Positions 24,791 to 35,011 of a DNA stretch of 64,000 nucleotides are shown here, piece by piece (the stretch's first letter is position 1; every line of letters begins with the position of its first letter). The position numbers were made by a program, and so were the translations under genes. The stretch comes from Naganishia liquefaciens (taxonomy: Eukaryota; Basidiomycota; Tremellomycetes; Filobasidiales; Filobasidiaceae), in the NCBI GenBank assembly GCA_013423385.1, contig BLZA01000030.1, positions 1,566,526 to 1,630,525 of the forward strand, read 5' to 3'. Under the pieces are notes generated by a model that was given only the letters and a program-made list of their open reading frames with translations, was not told where the DNA came from and did no database searches.

Positions 24791-25800
24791 CTAGCAGTCT
24801 AACCGTCCATCATCCTGCACCTCCCCCTTGGCGTCGATCGCCTTTTGCGCCGTCCCCAGCAAACGATTGTGGCTTTGCATACTCTTGCCGTGCTCAAGTT
24901 TCAAGTTTGAGGATTTTAGCCATGGTATTTGCCACTCTTTCTGGCTTTGGTCTGTTCTCGCAAGGACCGATATACGCTTCGTCAAAGCTCTGCTTGAACG
25001 TTCCATCTCCAGTGCCGCCGGCGGCAAGTCCCTCCAGGCGAGCCTGAATGGCTTGTACGTACCCTACTACGGTGAGTCTCTTATTATCGTTGAACGCACG
25101 AAGGAGTGTCCACTCCCTATTCCCGGTAAAGTGAATCATCTGAGCTTGATTTCTAGCCTAATACTTTGAGACAAACCCCCAGTTGCAATGACTGACGCTC
25201 GGGTTGGATCCACTCCATTACCGAACTCTAGGTCGGGATCAACATCGCCGAACCAACCCTTCTCCAGCAGCGACATTTTGATTTGAACACACCTGCCTCC
25301 TTTAGGGTCGACGATAGTCACTCGAGAATAGATAGAGGAATTCCTATATCGGTCAAACTCAATTGAGATGTCGTAATATACCCATCGCCCTTGAGGGGTT
25401 TCCTGTCCCTAAAACTCAAGGAGTCCTTGCTCTCCCGGCTGGTTTGCATCGAGATAGCGCAGAAATTTGGGTCAATCGTTTCTAGATCAGAGTATGGGGA
25501 CATTTCTAAATACTGGGGTAATGCTCAAGGGGGACTGAGCGATGATTCGAAACGATGGTGACGAGAATTTGAATAATCGGCAAAAGAGAGTATATTTTCA
25601 GACTTGCTCTTATAGACTGTCCGCCACGGAAGAGGTCACAAGCGCAAGAGATTTCCGGGTCCGGAGCTTCGAGATCTTCCTGCTTGCCTACCCGTAAGAA
25701 GGTCTTCTCCTCGGCCCAAAACTGGTGTGGCAAATGCGATCCTTTCAATACTCTCACTTTGGAGACACGATAGGTACCTGTGTGGATGTGTATTTAAGGG
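24791..25800 (-). pseudogene. Decayed gene of unknown family
   Basis: On the minus strand one conserved-looking frame runs from about 25,790 through VRVLKGSHLPHQFWAEEK, FRGGQSIRASLKIYSLL, RYLDANQPGEQGLLEF and RWVYYDISIEFDRYRNSSIY. It continues through VTIVDPKGGRCVQIKMSLLE into GVDPTRASVIATGG. The middle is broken by three in-frame stops (two TGA and one TAG between about 25,390 and 25,500) that no good splice sites remove. The 3' part shows coding-like sequence in two competing frames. I do not recognise the family. It looks like a gene inactivated by point mutations, and an intact but mis-spliced gene is the alternative. Confidence 0.4.
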
Positions 25801-26038
25801 TCTTCCTTTATCTTGAAGGCCGATGCAAAGTGCTAAGGTATCAACCCTGAGTATCGCATCTTGATCCGAAGTGAGGGCTCTTTCTAAGCGCTATGCTAGT
25901 GACAGAGTCGACTCCATCCTTGGCCCGTCCATTCTAGAACTTTCCCTTTCTTTACTTCTTCATTAGTCCCTTCTGCAGCCACCTAAGCGCCGCATCTGGT
26001 CAGCATCCGCGAAGACGAGACTACTGCATCGCCTCGAC

Positions 26039-27101
26039 TCACTTGGGTATCTTCTTCTCCTTGCTCGGCTCGGGCTTCGCTTGTTCCGTATCTGCGGAAG
26101 CAGCGGGAGGAGCAGCGTCCGGTTTGTCAAAGTCTGGAGCTGGTGGGAGGGGTGTTGCTGTTGCCAGGAGATGCTGGAGGAGGGGCGCTGGTCTGTCTGA
26201 GCCTGCGGATAAATGCAGCGTTAGATCGTGGAGTCAGCAGGGGATGACGGCCACATACGATTCAGGTCGTCTTCGTCAAACCGGACCAGGAGAACACTCT
26301 GCGGGACGAGTTGTAGATCCAGTAGCGTTTCCTTGATTGGTGGCGGAGGCTTTGCGTTGAATTGGTTTACTGAACGGGGTTTCTTGGCTGGTGGGAGCTT
26401 GGCCGGGTGTTCAGGAAAGCGAATGTTGGGTGGTTGATCTGAAGGGAGATGAGCGAGGCGTGTAAGAGAAATTTAAAGGACGCACATAGTGTGAATGTCT
26501 TCGAGCGGTAGTCTCCCGCTAGCGTTGACCGTACAAAGTCGTAAACCGCTCCGATCCTACAAGTGTCCCCATGAGCTACTTGTACGGAATAACACATCCA
26601 GAGACCATGACTCACTTTTCCCCACTTTCAAACTCCTTCTGCACTACCGTTCTATCCGAGAATCGCACCCGGATCACCGTTCGCGGCCACCGCTCGCTCT
26701 TGGCTTTCTCCCTCGCACGCGCGTCTTCCTCTCGCTGGGCGGAGACTTGGAGCGGACGATGTGCGAGCGCGGCGGAGCGACGCGCGAGGGCAGATTGTGC
26801 GATTGTAAGATCGGAGGTCGTGGGCGTGAAGTATGATTCGGGAAGTTCGGCTGAGAGAGGGAAGAAAGGCGGCGTGAGCAGTGAACGGGAAGCCGCGAGA
26901 GGGGATGTGAAGCGTACAGGGTGAGACGTACGTCGAGCTTTCGGGAGCTCCAAATACCTGGACGCCGTTCACTTGAGATGCGTCCTGAATCGGGGAGGCT
27001 GTTTCATCCTTCCTTGCGCTTGGCACAGAGGGCTGGTCGTTATCCGAGATGACAATGGATTTGGCAAGTCCCGAAGACTCTAGAGCTGGAAGATTCGTCA
27101 T
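26039..27101 (-). CDS. UBX-domain protein (TUG/ASPSCR1-like C-terminus)
   Basis: UBX proteins are Cdc48/p97 cofactors. The ATG at 27101 opens MTNLPALESSGLAKS, and the first exon runs to about 26,933. The second exon begins ELPESYFTPTTSDLTIAQ, passes a charged helical stretch (QREEDARAREKAKSE) and starts the UBX beta-grasp fold with TVIRVRFSDRTVVQKEF. The fold continues as VYDFVRSTL and KTFTLY over the next exon, then PPNIRFPEHPAK, and finishes with TLLDLQLVPQSVLLVRF. A last exon gives a Pro/Ala-rich tail ending KEKKIPK with the stop at 26039. The helical segment before the UBX domain resembles TUG/ASPSCR1. The ubiquitin-like N-terminus of animal TUG is absent. An apparent extension to 27155 would start at a non-ATG codon. 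Confidence 0.75.
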
Positions 27102-27441
27102 CGTTGCTGCGCTCTTGCTGAGAATGGGTGTTGGACCTTGATGTGTTTTTGGCAATTGACTACGCGATGGGGAGACGAGGCAGATGTATACACTATCCGA
27201 TGCCGATTAGAAGCGAGACCAGGTGAACTTGGAGATGGGCCTTTGGGTATAGGAGGGCACAAGGGATTCCATGAGAATGACAATAAGGAAGCTGCCGAGA
27301 ATGCACACGAGCAATCGCGATCGAGTTGGCTGTTGGCCGAGCGACGGGAGCGGGATTCCTTTCTTCTGGATGTGCAGATCCTACTGACTGCCTCTTGCAG
27401 TGCGTCTCACCATATCCACATTCATCGCCATTGCTTGCGAC
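27102..27441. promoter_or_regulatory. Divergent promoter region
   Basis: About 340 bp separate the divergent ATGs of the UBX-protein gene and the CTNNBL1-like gene. No ORF with support lies in it. The two genes probably share a bidirectional promoter. Confidence 0.45.
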
Positions 27442-29950
27442 ATGAACTCGGACGGCTTCAAGGTCCCCTCTCTTCCAACGGGCCCTGCCCCGAAACGAAA
27501 ACAACCCGAAGAGCCCAACGGGAACCGCGCATCAAGCAGTAAACGTGCCCGTCCGACGGTAGAGGATGAGCCGTCACTTGTGACCGTGCAGCAGGCTCCA
27601 CCGCGTCCGAAGCGGACGTACAATTTCGCGCCGAGTATTCCTATCAAGAGTAATGTCGGGAGTGATACCAAAGGGAAAGCAAGAGAGGTGGATGTAGATG
27701 ACGGGATGGATGTTGTTGGGGATGGGGATGAGACGTTTGAGGCGGATGCCGGGGATGAAGAGGGGCGGTTCTTTGGCGGTGGAACAAATCAGACACAGGA
27801 GGTGAGGCTGATTACCTCTGGAATATCGCGACCAGTGTTGACTTTGTTTTTAGCAAATTCTTGACATGTTCGCTGAAGCAGGGGATGATCTGGTACGCTG
27901 GACATCGCGCGATTTGATTGCGGTAACGAACTTGCCACTCCGATATAGGGGTCCGGACTTCCGACAGTACAGGAGCTTCGTCGACAGATTATCAAATTCG
28001 AACGAACAGTGCAGAAGAATACGGAAATGAGGGCAAGGTTCGCGGATGATCCGTCAAAGTATGTCATTCGTTCCGTCCTTTATATGATAGACTGACATCT
28101 TTTGAATAGGTACCTGGACTCGGAAGAAGAACTCGACAAGGCGTTCACCTTTTTCTATCCGCTCACGCAAGACCCCATCAAATATTACCCGGAAATCTTC
28201 AACCACGAGACGCTCGTCGCAACACTTGTGAATCTCTTGACGCACGAGAACACGGATATCAGCTTGCAAGCTATCGGCGTGCTCTACGAGTTGACGGACG
28301 AGGATGTTGGAGAAGAGCTGATAGCCGAGGTCGGGGACGAGGACGAAGATGACGAGAAGAGGGAAGAGATTGCCAAAAATGTGAGGTTGGCGATGGGCGG
28401 TTTGATGACGGCGTTGGTGAGTACTCGCGAGATGGGTCGAACCGTTCCGAAATTGAGTTTCTGCAGCTGGATAACTCGCTCATTGAGCTGCTCGTGCCTA
28501 ATCTCACGCGTCTCAACGAAGACGAAGAGGAATCCGACCGCACAGGCGTTTTCAACATCCTCGGCATATTTGAAAACATACTCTCCTTTATCCCGCCTTT
28601 GGCCGTCCAAGTGGCCAATACCACAGAGCTACTGCCGTGGCTTTTGAAGAGGATTTCAAAGGAAAAGGCGTATGACAGTAACAAACAATACGCGAGCGAG
28701 ATTTTGTCAATCTTGCTACAGGAGGAGAGGGAAGTCAGGCTCAAGTTTATCGAGTTGAAAGGCCTTGACGTCGTACTCGAGGCTGTCGCTGTAAGTGCTG
28801 CATTGACGTTTGCTGAAACAAAGGCTAATTTCTAAACGGACTCCAGTCATACCGCAATGAAGACCCTGCAGATTCCGAGGAAGTCGAGTTTATGGAAAAC
28901 CTGTTCAACACACTGTGCTCGGCACTCGCCGAGCCCGAAGCCAAGGCGGCCTTTGATGAGGCCGAGGGAGTCGAGCTCATGGTCTTGATCATGAGGGAGA
29001 AGAAGTTGGCCAAGACGCGAGCGATCAAGGTTCTGGATTATGCATGCCAGACGGACAGCGATGAGGGCAAGCGCTGCTGCGAAAAGCTGGTCGAGGTTTT
29101 GGGTTTAAAAACACTGTTTGCAGTGTTTATGGGCAAGGTGCGTTCTCTGCTGTCTCGCCGGTCCCTCATTTCTTACGGTGCTCGTTTGTAGGCGGGCCAC
29201 AAGAAATCCAAAAAGGCACCGACCGCGACACATTCGGCATTGGAGGACGAGGAGCACGTGTTGTCGATCTTGGCATCATTGTTTACGAGTCTCGACTCGG
29301 ACTCAGTGCCCCGGATTCGTCTACTCGCCAAATTCGTCGAGTCCGACTATGAAAAGGTGGATCGATTGATCGAGATGATGGAAGCGGCGGAAAGCAGGTT
29401 GAAGGCCGTTAACCAGGAAATCGAGTTGGAGCAACAGGTGAGCAGACATGCCTCTTGTGAACGTCAGAATTGACTGGGCGCATTCTACAGGGTATGAAAG
29501 CGAACAACGAGGAGATCACCGAGATCGAGACGGACGAGTGGTATCTGCGGCGGATGAACGCGGGCTTGGCGTTCCTTCAAGATATCTGCTATTGTCTCGC
29601 GTGGCTGATCATGGAGGATGATGGAGTAAGTGTGATGGCCACTGCCGTCGCTATCCTGCTGACTTTCGGTTTGTGATATCAAGGCTCAGACACACGCAAG
29701 AATGCTGTTGGACCGTCGTGGTCGGACCTTTAAAGACATCTCTGCTATTCTGAAAGGTGAGCTCCGTAAACAAGCAGTCTCACTAGCATTATTAAAGTCA
29801 TTCGCTTTCGCAGAACTCCGAGAAGTAATCGCCTCGGGTGTTGACTTTTCGGAAGAGGAGGGAACCGAGTCCAAAGTAGATCCAGACGATCCGGCTGTGC
29901 AAAAAGTCATGATCTTGGACGCTTTGACGCAATTCCTTGATGGCATATAG
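27442..29950 (+). CDS. CTNNBL1: Beta-catenin-like protein 1 (CTNNBL1), armadillo-like
   Basis: CTNNBL1 is an armadillo/HEAT-like nuclear protein associated with the Prp19/CDC5L spliceosome complex (family knowledge). The ATG at 27442 opens MNSDGFKVPSLPTGPAPKRK, a basic, likely nuclear-localising start, followed by an acidic stretch. Conserved blocks in order: QILDMFAEAGDDLELRRQI, YLDSEEELDKAFTFFYPLTQ, DPIKYYPEIFNHETLVATLV, HENTDISLQAIGVLYELTDE, LIELLVPNLTRLNEDEEES, GVFNILGIFENILSF, LPWLLKRI, NKQYASEILSILLQ, EEVEFMENLFNTLCSAL, RAIKVLDYACQ, EEHVLSILASLFTSL, WYLRRMNAGLAFLQ and a C-terminal helix ending FLDGI. The length of about 610 residues and the domain order match the family. About nine introns of roughly 45-85 bp interrupt it. 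Function in RNA processing is inferred from orthology. Confidence 0.93.
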
Positions 29951-31456
29951 CGATAACACCATGTCATTACTTTGCGACCACCGTCCCGAATTTGTAAAAA
30001 GCCCTTGACCGCGACCGATTCCGGCGCTCTCTGTGTAATCAACGCGGAATAATAACGCGAAAGAGTTCGATCTCAGTGGTGTCTGTAGGGCTCGAAGGGT
30101 ATCTGACGACTACGGCTCTATGCGATGTGGAAGTTGAAGGACTCTCTCTGCGTTCTAGTTTCTCGCATTTCGGAAAGAATCAGTGACGAGAGGGGATACG
30201 TATATCACAATCTGGGCGGATTCCTAAAATCGACTTGACTAACGCGACTACATGGAAGTATTGGTATCGTCGCGGCTCCCTCGAGGTCCACGTCGTGAAC
30301 AGCTCCAAGACATTAACGAGATTATTCTCTGCGTCTCGGCGCGACGTGGTCAGGGTTGCTCTTGGAGTCCGATTTAGCTCCCAGGATACGGTCGAGCTGG
30401 GCACTGTCGGCTCCAGAGATACAGCAATCGAGGGAGACGAACCCATAAGGACCGTACCTTACACGTGGGTCTGGCGATGAAGAAAAGCCCAAGAAAACTT
30501 CACCTGAGGAGGATCCCTGCTGTCCTGACATGCGCACCGCAAACGAGTCTACGCAATGGCAAGTAGCTCGTAGGCGATTGCGATGAGGATCTTCCACGCT
30601 GCGTGCTTGAACCCATTCGACTTTATCCAGACGCAGCGCATATGCCGCAATTGACGCCGAGTCCTCAATCACCGGGGATCCAAGACCCAATATGAGGATC
30701 AATCGAGGACTCGCGTGATGACTGAGTGACCGTATCGATCGGAAATCGCCTCAATTACGTTTTGGTTGGGACCATGAAAGATTGTCGCGCAATACTGAAC
30801 GCTTTGAGCGGATTTGATCGACCGGGCCCAAAAAGATATATGGTTTGCTTCGCATTTTCCTCGGGTTTCGTACCGCCAGGCTCAAGCGTTGCACCGAAAA
30901 ATTCTTGCCGAGGTCACTAATTCGGCCCGAAATGGCTGACGCTTGACGTACGAGGCAGGGGCGACATGATGAGAGGAGTTCCCCGCCCCGGCCTCCGCAG
31001 TTCCTCGGCTCGAAGGCTCTGCAAATGGTTCTCGGTTCGCCATCGCTCGAGCAGAATTCTCGCCATTTCCCGCTTTTCGGATTTGCGCCCAGGCGGAGCC
31101 TCCCGTTTCCTGATGAAGCAAGATCCTCATCAACCACTGACGCGCAAGGTCAATGGTTTGGCGTCGCGGAATCGACCCCCGGCACCGGTCTCTACGTTGA
31201 GCAGATGATTTCCGGCCAACGCGTAGGTTGCGTTTTTATTGTTCCGTGTGGGTCCAGGGGGCTAATGTGATGATAGCGCGATCCGCGATATAGCGTGGTA
31301 TATCACGTAGACGGTGTGACGGGTATCGTGGATAATTCGTGTCGTGTGCTGCAATCCAGGCAACCGGGTGTAGCTGTTGACGGTATTCGCGCCAGGCGAC
31401 TTGTCTTGTGAATTGGCATTGTGAATTGGCATTGTCAACGCGTAGCTTTCTTCCCT
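29951..31456. other. Region without a recognisable gene
   Basis: About 1.5 kb carries open frames on both strands (for example 30322-30702 minus and 30235-30480 plus) that overlap each other and match nothing I know. A small lineage-specific gene on the minus strand near 30,180-30,700 is possible but unsupported. Confidence 0.35.
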
Positions 31457-32401
31457 CTATTTGAGCTTGACGATCGACCGCAGGCTCGGCATGTATCCTG
31501 ATCGGCAAAAATCAGCACACGAGAAATTTCCTCCCGGCATTTTGTCTTTCGCAGATTCGTTTGGCGGCGTACCTTTTTCATGAATGATATAGTGGATGAT
31601 CTCGGGTGTGCCCTTTGTAAGCGCCGTATCCACCAACGCCTGACTCAGCCGCACGCCTGACACGGACGCAGGCTCGGAGCGAGTATGTTTCCTTCGTTTC
31701 GCGGGCCGCGGGGCGTCTGTCGTATCGGAAGGCGGCCCATCGAGGAGGAGCCGCAGCGAGGCAAGGTCGCGTCGCTTGAGTGCGATTTCGACGGCGAGGT
31801 GGTCGCGCTGTGCTGGATCTGCGCCGGCACGGAGGAGCAGGGTGATGAGCGGAATATCGGCGGCGAGGACGGCGCGGGAGAGGGGGTAGCCGCGGTGCGA
31901 GTTCGGGGATGAACGGTAAGTGGTGAGAAGGTGGGTGAGGAGCGGGTGCGTAGGGTGTGTGATGTGTGATGCGGTGGAGCGCGGGCGAAAGATGCGTTTC
32001 GGGAGGGTCGGACAGAGGAGAGTGGCCTTTGAGGAGGTGAGATGGAACCACGGCGTGGGATGGTCGGGAGCTGCAGCGTCACGTTCGAGGGCAAAGATGC
32101 GCTCAATGTGCGCGAGGACGTCTAGCTCGCATACGCCGCACTCGAGGGCGCGCGAGAGGAAGCGCGAGGTGTCGGCCGTGGCGGAGGGCGGGTGGTATTT
32201 GGCGATGAGCCAGTGTGCGGCGCGCAGGGGCGTGGGATGGGCGAGGACGGCGTGGAGGTAGCGCGTGGCGAGGGGGAGGTGCTCGGAGAGGGAGAGGTGG
32301 TGGATTTCGTAGAGGAGCTGGAGGATGCAGCGGGTGAGCATGCAGAGAGGGGGAGGGAGGTGCGGGCGTACTTCTGGCGGGAGGTCGCCGAGGGATGGCA
32401 T
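31457..32401 (-). CDS. Ankyrin-repeat protein
   Basis: Two exons encode about 290 residues starting at the ATG at 32401. The N-terminal part is helical and Leu/His-rich (LLYEIHHLSLSEHLPLATRY). The middle holds ankyrin-like repeats: YPLSRAVLAADIPLITLLLR, AGADPAQRDHLAVEIALKRR and DLASLRLLLD. A Lys/Arg-rich stretch (RPAKRRKHTR) may be a nuclear signal. The first exon ends at IIHYIIHEK and splices to GYMPSLRSIVKLK with the stop at 31457. No catalytic domain is visible, so a role in protein-protein contact is inferred. The start codon sits directly beside a pentanucleotide microsatellite. Confidence 0.72.
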   Translation of the reverse strand: MPSLGDLPPEVRPHLPPPLCMLTRCILQLLYEIHHLSLSEHLPLATRYLHAVLAHPTPLRAAHWLIAKYHPPSATADTSRFLSRALECGVCELDVLAHIERIFALERDAAAPDHPTPWFHLTSSKATLLCPTLPKRIFRPRSTASHITHPTHPLLTHLLTTYRSSPNSHRGYPLSRAVLAADIPLITLLLRAGADPAQRDHLAVEIALKRRDLASLRLLLDGPPSDTTDAPRPAKRRKHTRSEPASVSGVRLSQALVDTALTKGTPEIIHYIIHEKGTPPNESAKDKMPGGNFSCADFCRSGYMPSLRSIVKLK

Positions 32402-32486
32402 GGTGCGGTGCGGTGCGGTGCGGTGCGGTGCGGTGCGGTGCGGTGCGGTGCGGTGCGGTGCGGTGCGGTGCGGTGCGGTGCGGTGT
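32402..32486. repeat. GGTGC pentanucleotide microsatellite, about 17 units
   Basis: Near-perfect tandem GGTGC units fill about 85 bp. On the minus strand this is the sequence immediately 5' of the ankyrin gene start codon, so it would form its 5'UTR. Because the unit is five bases, every frame through it is open, which produces spurious ORFs on both strands. Confidence 0.95.
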
Positions 32487-32696
32487 GTGGGGCGACCGAG
32501 TATGGCGGATGGGCATGGGCATGGTGAAGTTAAACGACCTCGTCGGTAAAGGTGGACGCCCCTGTCCTGTTTTTATTTGCATCCGCCGCTCGATCGAAAA
32601 ATACAACGCCGAGGGAATTATCAGAGGGAGGTGTCGCCTTGTTCATTTCACGCATCCACGGCCTGTTCCATTCACCCCGTCGTCAAGCCAGGCACC

Positions 32697-34480
32697 ATGC
32701 GTCAGCTGAAGCACCACGAAAAGAAGCTCTTGAAAAAAGTCGACTTTCTCGACGTGAGTCCCCGGCGTTCCCGCCCCGCACCCGTGACGACAAAGACGAC
32801 GCGCTGACCGCGCGTTCCAGTGGAAACAAGATGCATCCCTCCGCGAAACCAAGGTGATGCGCAGGTATCATATCCAGGATCGAGAGGATTACCACAAGTA
32901 CAACAAGCTGTGCGGACAATTGAGGAGCTTGGTGCATAGGTTGAGTTTGTTGCCGGCGGGGGATCCGGTGAGGGCGAGGAGAGAGGGGGAGATGTTGGAC
33001 AAGTTGTATGATATGGGGGTGCTAGGTGAGTGCGCGGGCGACCGAAGGGAGCGAGAATATCGCGCCGCAGGCAAGAAATTTCCCCGAGCTCGCCGTAGGG
33101 CGCGCGAGAAGCCCTCCGAGCGGAGCGAGATCACCAGCGCCGCAGGCAAGGAAATCCCGAGGCCGTCGTAGGACGGCGGAGAACACGTCGAGCGACCGAA
33201 GGGAGCTAGACTACTTCTCTCGCCGAGCGAAGCGAGAATCCCGCGCCGCGGGCACGAGGCCGTCGTAGGACGGCCGAGCATGGACGGCCGAGCATCCGCA
33301 TCTCGAGCTCAGCGAGGATAAATGGCGACATCGGGCGACAGACACCGCGCAACGCGAGAATAGGAGGCGTTGCAGACAAGAATCATCGATGCCGTCGAGG
33401 ATGGCCGAGTGTTTTGAGTGCGAACGAGAAGGGGAGGCCGTCATGATCAAGGCACCTCGCGAGCTCAACGGGAGGCATGCGAATTCGTCAACCGTCTCGA
33501 AAGCCGCGTCGTCGCAGGCCAGACATGCAAAAGACAGAAATGCAAAACATTCCACGGACGCGCGAGGCGAGATTGAACATCGTTACATCACCTATTTCGA
33601 GGATTTCGCATCACGACGACCGTCATTGTCATCGAGGCGAACAAGACTCCCAACGGCGACCAAGACTCCCAACGACGACCGACGAAGACAGCACGAGTAC
33701 ACTCGGACGCGGCGGGCAAACATCGCGCAACCGGACACCTCGAAAATGCGAGAAGGCGGCCGAGGCGTCGATTTGAAGGGCAGCGAGCACCTCATCCTTC
33801 GCGAAGCCGATCCACGGCGGAGACGGAAATGCCGCCCCGAAGCTTTCTCGGCGATCGCGATGCTCCCACTGCGCGCGGACCCATCGGCGAGAGCACGTGA
33901 TCCGCCCGAGCGAAGGAATCATCGGATCAGCTCAATCGACGGAGGATTATATCTTGGCGGTCAGGCTCAAGCTCAAGTCCAGTCTCTCGAATGTGTGGCA
34001 GCCAAACGCTCGGGAGATTGCTCGCTCCCTTCTCTCGAAAATGTCATGCCCGACTCATGTACTGATACTCAGCCACCGACAGACACTGGCGCCAAACCGT
34101 CCGACATTGAAAACAAGGTGACCGTCTCGGCCTTTGCCCGCCGCCGTCTCGCCGTCGTCATGGTCCGCCTCAAGATGGCCGAAACGGTCTCGGACGTGAG
34201 TTCCCCTCGGCTCGATGCTGTAAGACCGCCGCTGACGCCGACATGTTCAGGCGGTAAGGACGATTGAACAAGGTCATGTCAGAGTCGGGCCGACGCCCGT
34301 GACGGATCCGGCGTTGCTGGTGACGCGGAATATGGAGGATTTCGTTACCTGGGTGGATGGAAGTACGAGGAAGCGGACGATCATGCGGTACAATGATGAG
34401 GTGAGTCGCCGCACCGTGTTCAGGAGAGTCTCGCCCTGACAGATTTTTGTGCGTAGCTGGATGACTTTGATTTGCTATAG
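32697..34480 (+). CDS. IMP3: U3 small nucleolar ribonucleoprotein IMP3
   Basis: IMP3 binds U3 snoRNA with Mpp10 and Imp4 in the SSU processome that matures 18S rRNA in the nucleolus (family knowledge). The ATG at 32697 opens [18 protein letters not shown]. After a short intron come [39 protein letters not shown] and [13 protein letters not shown] 1,057-bp intron (33026-34082) follows, then [37 protein letters not shown] (start of the S4-like RNA-binding domain), [34 protein letters not shown] and a tiny last exon (34457-34480) LDDFDLL. The total is about 180 residues, the normal IMP3 size. All exon joins keep the frame. The very long intron in such a small housekeeping gene is abnormal for this window. 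Confidence 0.93.
33026..34082 (+). repeat. Long IMP3 intron with GC-rich palindromic repeat motifs
   Basis: The first 300 bp of this intron carries clustered short imperfect repeats: GAGCGAAGCGAG, GAGCGGAGCGAG, CGACCGAAGGGAGC (twice), GCGCCGCAGGCAAG (twice) and GCCGTCGTAGGACGGC (twice, itself a hairpin). Similar short GC clusters are typical of some fungal mitochondrial genomes (general knowledge). The origin here is unknown. The remaining 750 bp contains a chance frame running into the next exon and no recognised gene. Confidence 0.75.
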
Positions 34481-35011
34481 AGGCCGAGATGGTGGCTTGA
34501 TTTGTTGTATTGGAGCCGAGTCTCCTGTTCCTTGCATTGAGGTATCTATTCATTACATGCAGCCTCGCATAGTAGACTGTCGTTCAGAGCCTTCGGTACA
34601 GACGTATCTGCAAACCTGCTACTCGAAGACGGAAGGGGCTTGTTTGTGGGGAAGCGCGCTGTTGGACGTTGCACCTTGGTTCTTGCCAGTACTGATTGTC
34701 ACATTAAGGGAAGCAGGTGATGATGAAGGCAAAGTGTGTCACTGCCGAACTGGAAATATGCATATCGTACAGGCTTCTATGGCAGGTAGAGAACGATCTG
34801 AATGTCATAGAGACTTTGCCACCTCTGCTTTCGTCCCCTGCGAAAATCCGCTCACCACCATTCCGCGCAACAATCGCGTTAAACGCGCTGATCAGCGGAA
34901 GCAAGCGTTTTCCGCGCGCTGGCAGGGTCATCTTACTTAACTTGGATCGTCTTTCAACCTGCTTCACTATCGTTTGCCATATCTTCGCTTGAGTCTCATC
35001 CTACACACACC
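34481..35011. other. Intergenic region before NUP42-like gene
   Basis: Open frames of up to 160 codons overlap on both strands without recognisable motifs. I see nothing supportable here beyond the presumed promoter of the downstream gene. Confidence 0.4.

Noticed and set aside
27102-27155. Upstream extension of the UBX-protein frame
   Set aside because: The apparent start at 27155 is not an ATG codon. The first true ATG is at 27101.
32103-32606. Overlapping frames with TAPHR or CGAVR repeats on both strands
   Set aside because: They are produced by the pentanucleotide microsatellite, which opens every frame.
33389-34267. 292-codon frame across the long IMP3 intron into the next exon
   Set aside because: Only its last 60 residues match IMP3. 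The upstream part is low-complexity, Arg-rich and lies between good GTGAGT and CAG splice sites, so it is translated intron.
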